The notes under the pieces: generated by a model
What the model was told of the DNA's origin: nothing
Database searches by the model: none
The model's input: the letters and a program-made list of their open reading frames with translations, nothing else
In this document: in pieces, positions 1-5,549 of the stretch
How positions within the stretch are numbered: position 1 is the first letter of the stretch
How the letters are laid out: each line of letters begins with the position of its first letter
NCBI GenBank assembly: GCA_036554945.1
Contig: DATBMH010000057.1
Coordinates: 1-6,221, forward strand
DNA from: JACDAN01 sp036554945
GTDB taxonomy: Bacteria; Actinomycetota; Thermoleophilia; Gaiellales; Gaiellaceae
Length of the DNA stretch: 6,221 bases
Reading direction: 5' to 3'
Program-made: the position numbers and the translations under genes

Positions 1-588
1 CGCAGGATCTTCGTCGAGCAGCCGATCGCCGACGCCCTGCTCGAGCGCCTGGCCGAGAAGACGAAGGGCCTCAAGGGCGGCGACCCGAAGGAGCAGGACA
101 CGATCATCGGGCCGCTGATCAGCGAAGACGCCGTCGCCACCGTGAAGAGCCGCGTCGACGACGCGGTCGCGAAGGGCGCGAAGGTCCTCGCCGGCGGCGA
201 GGCCGACGGATCGGTCTACTCCGCGACGCTGCTGACCGACGTCCCGCACGACGCCGACCTCGCACAGGTCGAGACGTTCGGCCCGGTCGCCACGATCGAG
301 GTGGTCGCGAACGCGGAGGAGGCGGTCGCGCGGGCCAACGACACGGCCTACGGGCTCTCGGCCGGGATCATCACCTCCGACACCGACCGCGGGCTGGCGC
401 TGGCGCGGCAGATCGAGTCCGGCATCGTCCACGTCAACGACCAGACGGTGGCCGACGAGCCGCAGATGCCGTTCGGCGGCGTCAAGGGCAGCGGCTTCGG
501 GCGGTTCGGCGGCTCGGCCGCGATCCACGAGTTCACGGAAGTCCACTGGGTGACGGTCAAGGGCGCGCCGCACCCGTTCCCGTTCTAG
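1..588 (+). CDS. Aromatic-type aldehyde dehydrogenase, C-terminal part (5' end outside window)
   Basis: This is the last 195 codons of an NAD(P)-dependent aldehyde dehydrogenase, read in frame from base 1 to the TAG at 586-588. The visible part starts at RRIFVEQP, which in this family lies just after the catalytic cysteine loop, so the nucleophile and most of the NAD-binding domain are off the left edge. Family motifs seen are GPLIS (codons 39-43), ETFGPV (the coenzyme-contacting Glu-Phe motif, near codon 95), YGLSAGI (near 117-123) and PFGGVKGSGFGRFGG (near 157-171), followed by an EFTEVHWVTV tail. The NDQTVADEPQMPFGGVKGSG stretch resembles vanillin, benzaldehyde and salicylaldehyde dehydrogenases more than aliphatic ones; this is recalled family knowledge, not a search. 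It probably oxidises an aromatic aldehyde to the acid that enters the pca route below. Its stop lies 10 nt before pcaI, so the two are likely co-transcribed. The family is certain; the substrate is inference. Confidence 0.9.
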   Translation, partial: RRIFVEQPIADALLERLAEKTKGLKGGDPKEQDTIIGPLISEDAVATVKSRVDDAVAKGAKVLAGGEADGSVYSATLLTDVPHDADLAQVETFGPVATIEVVANAEEAVARANDTAYGLSAGIITSDTDRGLALARQIESGIVHVNDQTVADEPQMPFGGVKGSGFGRFGGSAAIHEFTEVHWVTVKGAPHPFPF

Positions 589-598
589 CGGGCTCGGC

Positions 599-1417
599 GT
601 GGCCGAGGTCGTCCCGCTCTCCGTCGCGGTTCGGGATCTCGTGCACGACGGGGACGTCGTCGCGCTCGAGGGCTTTACCCACCTGATCCCGTACGCGGCC
701 GGCCACGAGCTGATCCGGCAGGAGCGGCACGACCTGACGCTGGTCCGGATGACGCCGGACGTGATCTACGACCAGCTGATCGGGATGGGCTGCGCCCGCA
801 AGCTCGTTTTCTCCTGGGGCGGGAACCCCGGCGTCGGCTCGCTGCACCGGCTGCGGGACGCGGTCGAGCACGGCTGGCCCGCGCCGCTCGAGCTCGAGGA
901 GCACTCGCACGCCGGGATGGCGGCCGCGTACTCGGCCGGCGCCGCCAAGGTCCCGTTCGGCGTCGTCCGCGGGTACGAGGGCACCGACCTCGAGGAGCGC
1001 ACGCGCGTCTCGTCGATCGAGTGCCCGTTCACCGGCGAGCGCCTCGCCGCGGTGCCGGCGATCCGCCCCGACGTCGGGATCGTCCACGCCCAGCAGGCGG
1101 ACGAGGCCGGCAACGTGCAGCTCTGGGGGATCTCCGGCGTCCAGAAGGAGGTCGTGCTCGGCTCCAGCCGCTCGATCGTGACGGTCGAAGAGATCGTCGA
1201 CCGCCTCGAGCCCCGCCCGAACAGCGTCTTCCTCCCCTCGTGGGCGATCACGGCGGTCGCGGTGGCGCCGGGCGGCGCGCGGCCGTCGTACGCCCACGGC
1301 TACTACGACCGGGACAACGCGTTCTACGTCCGCTGGGACGCGATCAGCCGCGACCGCGAGGTCTTCGGCTTCTGGATGCAGCGGCACGTGCTCGAGCAGG
1401 AGCCGACCCCGGTATGA
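599..1417 (+). CDS. pcaI: 3-oxoadipate CoA-transferase subunit A (GctA/CatI-like)
   Basis: This 272-residue protein is the alpha subunit of the enzyme that moves CoA from succinyl-CoA to 3-oxoadipate, the penultimate step of the beta-ketoadipate pathway, in the cytoplasm. Recognisable blocks are ALEGFTHLIPYAAGHE (22-37), VRMTPDVIYDQLIGMGCARK (49-68), FSWGGNPGVGSLHR (71-84), EEHSHAGMAA (100-109), CPFTGERLAAVPA (142-154), NVQLWGISGVQKE (172-184) and GYYDRDNAFY (234-243). The length and blocks match the glutaconate-CoA-transferase-like CatI/PcaI form common in actinobacteria, not the shorter form of about 230 residues in Pseudomonas putida. The GTG at 599 is chosen because it gives the usual short N-terminus before the DGD(V/T)VALEGFTHL block; the next in-frame GTG (641) would remove it. 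No strong ribosome-binding site is seen, so coupling to the upstream stop is plausible. Its 3' end overlaps pcaJ by 4 nt. A related acyl-CoA-transferase activity is possible in isolation, but the pca context fixes the role well. Confidence 0.93.
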   Translation: MAEVVPLSVAVRDLVHDGDVVALEGFTHLIPYAAGHELIRQERHDLTLVRMTPDVIYDQLIGMGCARKLVFSWGGNPGVGSLHRLRDAVEHGWPAPLELEEHSHAGMAAAYSAGAAKVPFGVVRGYEGTDLEERTRVSSIECPFTGERLAAVPAIRPDVGIVHAQQADEAGNVQLWGISGVQKEVVLGSSRSIVTVEEIVDRLEPRPNSVFLPSWAITAVAVAPGGARPSYAHGYYDRDNAFYVRWDAISRDREVFGFWMQRHVLEQEPTPV

Positions 1418-2151
1418 CCCAGGTCGAGCAGGCCACCTACACCGCCGACGAGATGATGGCCGTCGCCGCCGCGCGGAGGCTCGGCAACGGCACCGTCTGC
1501 TTCGTCGGGATCGGGCTCCCGAGCCTGGCCGCGAACCTCGCCCGCGCCACGCACGCACCGGACTGCGTGCTGATCTACGAGAGCGGCGCGATCGGTGCGA
1601 AGCCGCGGCGGCTGCCGCTGTCGATCGGGGACGGCGAGCTCGCGGAGACCGCGGATGCGGTCGTGTCGGTCCCCGAGATCTTCAGCTACTGGCTCCAGGG
1701 CGGCTGGATCGACATCGGCTTTCTCGGCGCCGCGCAGATCGACGCGCACGGGAACCTGAACAGCACCGTGATCGGCGACTACGACCGGCCGAAGGTGCGG
1801 CTGCCCGGCGCCGGCGGCGCGCCCGAGATCGCGGCCTGGTGCCGCGAGACCTACGTGATGCTCCGGCAGTCCCCGCGCACGTTCGTCGAGCAGCTGGACT
1901 TCCTGACCAGCGTGGGGCACCCGCGCGGGTCGGGCGGCGCCGGCGTCACGTGCGTCGTCACCGACCTCGGCGTGCTCGAGCCGGACGCGGAGACCGGCGA
2001 GCTCGTGCTCACCGAGCTCCACCCGGACGCCACGGTCGCGCAGGCGAAGGAGGCGACGGGGTGGGACCTCCGGGTCGCCGGGGACATCCGGCCGGGACAG
2101 GCGCCGACCGCGGAGGAGCTCAGCGCGCTCAGGGCACTGGAGGCCGCATGA
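1414..2151 (+). CDS. pcaJ: 3-oxoadipate CoA-transferase subunit B (GctB/CatJ-like)
   Basis: This 245-residue protein is the partner of PcaI and supplies the glutamate that forms the enzyme-CoA thioester in this transferase family. The likely catalytic residue is E56 in the IYESGAIGA block (54-62). Other family blocks are FVGIGLPSLAANLA (30-43), VSVPEIFSYWLQGGWIDIGFLGAAQID (84-110), HGNLNST (112-118), LPGAGGAPEIA (130-140, glycine-rich CoA-site loop) and a GVTCVVTDLGVLE-type segment near the C-terminus. It starts at ATG 1414, which overlaps the pcaI stop as ATGA; an AGGAG at 1398-1402 lies 11 nt upstream, slightly far, so coupling probably helps. The 4-nt overlap fits 1:1 synthesis of the two subunits. 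A longer reading of the same frame from 1021 lies inside pcaI and its first part is Arg/Pro-rich shadow sequence, so it was rejected. Confidence 0.94.
   Translation: MTQVEQATYTADEMMAVAAARRLGNGTVCFVGIGLPSLAANLARATHAPDCVLIYESGAIGAKPRRLPLSIGDGELAETADAVVSVPEIFSYWLQGGWIDIGFLGAAQIDAHGNLNSTVIGDYDRPKVRLPGAGGAPEIAAWCRETYVMLRQSPRTFVEQLDFLTSVGHPRGSGGAGVTCVVTDLGVLEPDAETGELVLTELHPDATVAQAKEATGWDLRVAGDIRPGQAPTAEELSALRALEAA
2139..2143 (+). promoter_or_regulatory. Ribosome-binding site of pcaH
   Basis: GGAGG lies inside the 3' end of pcaJ, 4 nt before the ATG at 2148. It supports that ATG over the in-frame upstream ATG at 1839, which would run through pcaJ. Confidence 0.7.
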
Positions 2152-2864
2152 GCCGGAGAGCGGCACCGGCGTTGGAGACGGTCCAGGACGGCGGCGGGCC
2201 GCACCCGCCGTACCTCTACCCCGACTACCGCTCGACGCAGCTCCGCGCGCCGAAGCGGCCGCTCGTCATCCTCCCGCACACGCTCTCGGAGCTGACCGGG
2301 CCGGCGTACGGGCACGAGTCGGTCGGGGAGCTCGACCACGACCTCACCCGGCAGCACGCGGGGGAGCCGCTCGGCGAGCGCATCATCGTCACCGGCCGGG
2401 TGACGGACTCCGCCGGGAAGCCGGTGCGCTCGTCCCTGATCGAGGTCTGGCAGGCGAACGCCGCCGGCCGCTACCACCACGACGTCGACCGCCACCCGGC
2501 GCCCCTCGATCCGAACTTCACCGGCGCTGGCCGCTGCCTCACCGACGACGACGGCTTCTACAGGTTCGTCACCGTCAAGCCCGGCGCCTACCCGTGGCGG
2601 AACCACCCGAACGCATGGCGGCCGGCGCACATCCACCTCTCGATCTTCGGGCGCGCGTTCACGAACAGGCTCGTGACGCAGATGTACTTCCCGGGGGATC
2701 CGCTGTTCCCGTTCGACCCGATCTTCCAGTCCGTTCGTGACCCCGCGGCACGGGAGCGGCTCGTCTGCGGCTTCGAGTGGGAGAACACCGTGCCGGAGTG
2801 GGCGCTCGGCTATCGCTTCGACATCGTTCTCGGCGGTCCGGCGGCGACGCCGATGGAGGACTGA
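2148..2864 (+). CDS. pcaH: Protocatechuate 3,4-dioxygenase beta subunit
   Basis: This 238-residue protein is the catalytic, iron-bearing subunit of the intradiol dioxygenase that opens protocatechuate between C3 and C4 to give 3-carboxy-cis,cis-muconate using O2. By comparison with the Pseudomonas enzyme as I recall it, the four non-haem Fe(III) ligands are all present: Y109 (in AAGRYHHD), Y148 (in KPGAYPWRNH), H161 and H163 (in WRPAHIHLSIFG). R158 and W150 match conserved active-site residues, Y24 (PYLYPDY) fits the conserved active-site tyrosine and Q178 a conserved glutamine near the site. The N-terminal part (to about 75) carries the PPYLYPDYRSTQLRAPKRPL and LTGP blocks typical of the beta subunit; the beta-sandwich core follows (about 78-228). 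Length is close to the usual 235-240. The ATG overlaps the pcaJ stop (ATGA), and pcaG starts 2 nt after the TGA. No defects are visible; it should be active if PcaG is made. Confidence 0.97.
   Translation: MSRRAAPALETVQDGGGPHPPYLYPDYRSTQLRAPKRPLVILPHTLSELTGPAYGHESVGELDHDLTRQHAGEPLGERIIVTGRVTDSAGKPVRSSLIEVWQANAAGRYHHDVDRHPAPLDPNFTGAGRCLTDDDGFYRFVTVKPGAYPWRNHPNAWRPAHIHLSIFGRAFTNRLVTQMYFPGDPLFPFDPIFQSVRDPAARERLVCGFEWENTVPEWALGYRFDIVLGGPAATPMED
2855..2860 (+). promoter_or_regulatory. Ribosome-binding site of pcaG
   Basis: GGAGGA at the end of pcaH is 5 nt before GTG 2866. It decides for this GTG over the in-frame ATG at 2737, whose extra 43 residues are Arg/Ser-rich and unlike the family. Confidence 0.75.
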
Positions 2865-2865
2865 C

Positions 2866-3351
2866 GTGCCCGAGCCGACGCCGTCGCAGACCGTCGGGCC
2901 GTACTTCTCGCTCGGCATGCTCGGGGACTCGAGCGCCAACGAGCTCGTCCCCGGCGGGATCCGGATCGGCGGACGCGTGCTGGACGGCGCCGGGGAGCCG
3001 GTGCCCGACGCCATGGTCGAGATCTGGCAGGCGGACGAGGACGGCAGCTACCGGCCGGACTCCGGCTGGGGCCGCTGCGGCTGCGACGCCGAGGGCCGCT
3101 ACTCGTTCGTGACGCGGAAGCCCGGCAGCGTCGAGGGTCAGGCGCCGCACCTGACCGTGTTGGTGTTCGCGCGCGGCCTCCTGAAGCCCGTCCTCACCCG
3201 GATGTACTTCCCGGACGAGGCGAACGCCGCCGACCCGGTGCTCGCCGGGGTGGACGAGCCCGAGACGCTCGTCGCCCGCTCGTCCGGCGGCGGGCTCGAG
3301 TTCGACATCCACCTCCAGGGCGAGCACGAGACCGTGTTCTTCCACGTCTGA
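2866..3351 (+). CDS. pcaG: Protocatechuate 3,4-dioxygenase alpha subunit
   Basis: This 161-residue protein is the non-iron partner of PcaH; family members assemble as (alpha-beta)n and the alpha subunit helps form the substrate pocket. Diagnostic blocks are TPSQTVGPYF (5-14), GGRVLDGAGEPVPDAMVEIW (35-54), KPGSVEG (85-91), LVFARGLLKPVLTRMYFPDE (99-118) and the C-terminal FDIHLQGEHETVFF (146-159), the classic end of PcaG. Lined up with PcaH here, the iron-ligand positions Y148 and H163 are V89 and T97, so it cannot hold the iron, as expected for an alpha subunit. It is short: the Pseudomonas protein is about 200 residues, and loops before TDADG-like and KPG-like segments appear trimmed. GTG start with a good ribosome-binding site; 1 nt separates it from pcaH and 1 nt from pcaB. 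Confidence 0.95.
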   Translation: MPEPTPSQTVGPYFSLGMLGDSSANELVPGGIRIGGRVLDGAGEPVPDAMVEIWQADEDGSYRPDSGWGRCGCDAEGRYSFVTRKPGSVEGQAPHLTVLVFARGLLKPVLTRMYFPDEANAADPVLAGVDEPETLVARSSGGGLEFDIHLQGEHETVFFHV

Positions 3352-3352
3352 C

Positions 3353-4483
3353 GTGTTCGACCGGATCCTCGTCCCCACCGAGTACCGCGACGCGCTCTCC
3401 GGCGGGGCCTGGCTCCAGGCGCTGCTCGACGTGGAGCGGGCGCTCGCCGCCGCGCAGGCTCGGGCCGGCGTGATCCCGACCGAGGCCGCCGATGCCATCG
3501 CGGCTGCGTGCGGCGCCGACCGGTTCGACCTGGACGCGATCGCCGAGGGGGGCCGGGCGGCGGGGAACCCCGTCGAGCCGCTCGTCAGGGCGCTGCGCGC
3601 CGAGGTGGGGGAGGACGCCGAGCACGTGCACCGCGGCGCGACCAGCCAGGACATCCTGGACACCGCGGCGATGCTCGTCAGCCGCACGACCCTCGACCTC
3701 GTGCTCCACGAGCTCGCCGAGCTCGCCGGCCTGTGCGCCGGCCTCGCGGAGCGCCACCGGTCGACGCCGCTCGCCGGCCGGACCCTGCTGCAGCAGGCGG
3801 TGCCGACCACCTTCGGCCTCAAGGCCGCCAACTGGCTGCTCGGCGTGCTGGACGCCCGCCGCGCACTCGTGCGGGTCCGGGAGGAGCGGCTTGCCGTCCA
3901 GTTCGGCGGCGCCGCGGGAACCATGGCCGGCCTGGACGACGCCGGGCCCGAGGTCGCTGCGCTGCTGGCCGACGAGCTGGATCTCGCCGATCCGGGCGCC
4001 CCCTGGCACACGAACCGGATTCGCATCGCCGAGCTCGGCTCGGCGCTGGCGCTCGCGGCGGGCGCCGCCGCGAAGATCGGCCTGGACGTCGGCCTGCTGA
4101 GCCAGAACGAGGTCGGCGAGGTGTCCGAGGCCCAGGGCGGAGCCTCCTCCGCCATGCCGCACAAGCGCAACCCGATCGGCAGCCTCCTCGCCGTCGCCTG
4201 CGCGCGTGAGGTGCAGGCGCAGGCGGGCGTGCTCCTCGGCTCGGTCGTCCAGGAGCACGAGCGCGCGTTCGGCGGCTGGCACGCGGAGTGGCCCGCACTG
4301 ACAGGCGCGCTCGCCTACACCGGCGGCGCGGTCGCCGGCGCGCGCCGCGCGCTCGACGGCCTCGTCGTCCACGAGGAGCGCATGCGCGCCAACCTCGAGG
4401 CGAGCGGGCTCGACCCGGACCTCGGCTCGGCCGAGGCGCTCGTCGATGCGGCGCTGGCGCAGTACCGGGAGCCGGTGGGATGA
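3353..4483 (+). CDS. pcaB: 3-carboxy-cis,cis-muconate cycloisomerase, C-terminally shortened
   Basis: This 376-residue protein belongs to the fumarase/aspartase (adenylosuccinate lyase-like) superfamily and lactonises 3-carboxy-cis,cis-muconate to 4-carboxymuconolactone. The three conserved regions are present: C1 around HVHRGATSQDILDTA (91-105), C2 around GRTLLQQAVPTTFGLKAANW (142-161; CMLE-type, without the His of the lyases) and the C3 signature GGASSAMPHKRNPIGS (262-277), with S265/S266 in the mobile catalytic loop and K271/N273. The start at GTG 3353 gives the expected FDxI...AWLQALLDVERALA N-terminus; no ribosome-binding site is clear, so it may depend on coupling to pcaG (1-nt gap). 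It is shorter than the roughly 450-residue Pseudomonas enzyme: after RMRANLEASG (343-352) the sequence jumps to LDPDLGSAEALVDAALAQYR, which looks like the usual extreme C-terminus, so the helical C-terminal domain between them seems missing. Shorter PcaB forms are known in some alphaproteobacteria. Function is still likely. Confidence 0.92.
   Translation: MFDRILVPTEYRDALSGGAWLQALLDVERALAAAQARAGVIPTEAADAIAAACGADRFDLDAIAEGGRAAGNPVEPLVRALRAEVGEDAEHVHRGATSQDILDTAAMLVSRTTLDLVLHELAELAGLCAGLAERHRSTPLAGRTLLQQAVPTTFGLKAANWLLGVLDARRALVRVREERLAVQFGGAAGTMAGLDDAGPEVAALLADELDLADPGAPWHTNRIRIAELGSALALAAGAAAKIGLDVGLLSQNEVGEVSEAQGGASSAMPHKRNPIGSLLAVACAREVQAQAGVLLGSVVQEHERAFGGWHAEWPALTGALAYTGGAVAGARRALDGLVVHEERMRANLEASGLDPDLGSAEALVDAALAQYREPVG
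4467..4471 (+). promoter_or_regulatory. Ribosome-binding site of pcaD
   Basis: GGGAG in the end of pcaB, 8 nt before ATG 4480. It supports this start, which makes PcaD short at its N-terminus. Confidence 0.55.
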
Positions 4484-5175
4484 CCGTCCTCGTGCTCCCG
4501 TCGTCGCTCGGGACGACGTCGGCGCTCTGGGAGACGACCGCCGGCCACTGGGACGGCCTCCGCCTGCTGCCCTACGACCAGCGCGGCCTGGAATCGGTCG
4601 AGGAGCTCGGCGAGGACCTCCTCCGGCTGCTGGACGAGCACGACGTCGAGCGTGCCTGCATCTGCGGCCTGTCGCTCGGCGGCGCGACGGCGCTCTGGGT
4701 CGGGGCGAACGCCGCGGAGCGTGTGGACCGCCTCGTCCTCGCCTGCACGTCCGCGAGGTTCGGGGATCCCGAGCAGTGGCGGGAGCGTGCCGCGACCGTC
4801 CGCGAAGAGGGCCTCGAGGCGATCGCCGACTCGGTCGTCGCGCGCTGGTTCACGGCCGCCGCGCCCGCGAAGCTCGTCGAGCGCTTCCGGCAGATGCTCG
4901 TCGCGACGCCGCGAGAGGACTACGCGGCCTGCTGCGAGGCACTTGCGCGCTGGGACTTCCGCGGGCGGCTCGGCGAGATCCGCGCGCCGACGCTCGTGAT
5001 CGGCGCCGTCGAGGACTCGGCCACGCCGCCGCCGCACGCGGAGCTGCTCGCGTCGGGCATCCCCGGCGCCAGGCTGGAGATCCTCGAGGGCGCGGCCCAC
5101 CTCGCGAACGTGGAGCAGCCGGCGGCCTTCGCCGAGCTCGTGTCGGCACACCTCGCTCCGGCGGTGGTCCGGTGA
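4480..5175 (+). CDS. pcaD: 3-oxoadipate enol-lactonase (alpha/beta hydrolase), compact form
   Basis: This 231-residue alpha/beta-hydrolase should hydrolyse 3-oxoadipate enol-lactone to 3-oxoadipate. The oxyanion region is PSSLGTTSALW (7-17). The nucleophile elbow is CGLSLGG (62-68) with S65. The acid is probably D179 in VIGAVEDSATPP (173-184) and the base H207 in GAAHLANVEQP (204-214), so the triad is complete. The SLGTT, GLSLGG and ATPP blocks are typical of PcaD. It is short (usual length about 255-265): the first beta-hairpin that normally precedes the SLGTT strand is absent, and the usual RGHG-x-S loop after the DxRG strand is reduced to DQRGLESVEELGEDLL (33-48). The ATG at 4480 overlaps the pcaB stop (ATGA); going upstream in frame only adds Arg-rich shadow sequence of pcaB. 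The stop overlaps the pcaC start (GTGA). The order D then C is the domain order of the fused PcaL of other actinobacteria. Confidence 0.9.
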   Translation: MTVLVLPSSLGTTSALWETTAGHWDGLRLLPYDQRGLESVEELGEDLLRLLDEHDVERACICGLSLGGATALWVGANAAERVDRLVLACTSARFGDPEQWRERAATVREEGLEAIADSVVARWFTAAAPAKLVERFRQMLVATPREDYAACCEALARWDFRGRLGEIRAPTLVIGAVEDSATPPPHAELLASGIPGARLEILEGAAHLANVEQPAAFAELVSAHLAPAVVR

Positions 5176-5549
5176 GCGAGCACGACGACGGCATGCGCAT
5201 CCGCCGGGAGGTGCTCGGCGACGACCACGTCGACGACGCGATCGCGCGGACGACCCCCGACACCGAGGCCTTCCAGGATCTGATCACGCGCTACGCCTGG
5301 GGCGAGATCTGGGGCCGACCGGGCCTCGATCGCAGGACGAGGAGCGCGATCACCTTGATGGCGCTGGTCGCCCTCAACCGCGAGCACGAGCTGGCGATGC
5401 ACATCAAGGCCGCGCTCCGCAACGGCCTCACGCGCGCGGAGATCGGCGAGGTGCTGCTCCAGAGCGCGATCTACTGCGGCGTCCCGGCTGCCAACGGGGC
5501 GTTCGCGATCTTCAGGGACGTGATGGCCGAGATCGAGGGAGGGACATGA
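5172..5549 (+). CDS. pcaC: 4-carboxymuconolactone decarboxylase
   Basis: This 125-residue protein decarboxylates 4-carboxymuconolactone to 3-oxoadipate enol-lactone. It carries the whole carboxymuconolactone decarboxylase signature: RREVLGDDHVDDA (11-23), FQDLITRYAWGEIWGRPGLD (34-53), RRTRSAITLMALVALNREHE (54-73), MHIKAALRNGLTRAEIGEVL (76-95) and QSAIYCGVPAANGAF (97-111). Length is normal for a stand-alone PcaC (about 125-135). The GTG at 5172, overlapping the pcaD stop as GTGA, is preferred over ATG 5193 because it leaves the short lead-in before GMxxRREVLGD that relatives have, although neither start has a strong ribosome-binding site. It is a separate gene, not fused to pcaD as in PcaL. 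It overlaps the next gene by 4 nt. Confidence 0.96.
   Translation: MSEHDDGMRIRREVLGDDHVDDAIARTTPDTEAFQDLITRYAWGEIWGRPGLDRRTRSAITLMALVALNREHELAMHIKAALRNGLTRAEIGEVLLQSAIYCGVPAANGAFAIFRDVMAEIEGGT
5535..5543 (+). promoter_or_regulatory. Ribosome-binding site of the MetE-like gene
   Basis: GAGGGAGGG in the end of pcaC, directly before the ATG at 5546 (2 nt after the run; 6 nt after its first GAGGG). It is the strongest purine run at any junction here and fixes the start of the last gene. Confidence 0.7.

Noticed and set aside
589..598. Promoter or terminator between the aldehyde dehydrogenase and pcaI
   Set aside because: Only 10 nt separate the genes and no hairpin with a T-run or promoter-like element is visible there.
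1021..1413. N-terminal extension of PcaJ from an in-frame ATG at 1021
   Set aside because: The extra 131 residues are Arg/Pro-rich out-of-frame translation of pcaI. The ATG at 1414 gives the normal PcaJ N-terminus and an ATGA overlap.
557..1558. 333-codon minus-strand frame opposite pcaI, and similar minus-strand frames at 1324-2166, 1851-3014, 3194-4372, 4315-5151, 4920-5624 and 5471-6208
   Set aside because: All are Arg/Asp/Val/Ala-rich mirrors of the plus-strand genes, with no recognisable domain and no own ribosome-binding site or spacing that suggests a gene.
2737..2865. N-terminal extension of PcaG from ATG 2737
   Set aside because: The extra 43 residues are shadow sequence of pcaH. 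GTG 2866 has a GGAGGA at proper spacing and gives the family N-terminus TPSQTVGPYF.
2659..4170. 503-codon open frame on the minus strand opposite pcaG/pcaB
   Set aside because: Low-complexity Ser/Ala/Arg/Pro-rich translation with no family motifs, lying antisense to two well-recognised genes. Such shadow frames are expected at this GC content.
5193..5195. ATG 5193 as the start of pcaC
   Set aside because: In frame and possible, but it would remove the short lead-in found before GMxxRREVLGD in relatives, and it lacks a ribosome-binding site. GTG 5172 is preferred, moderately.
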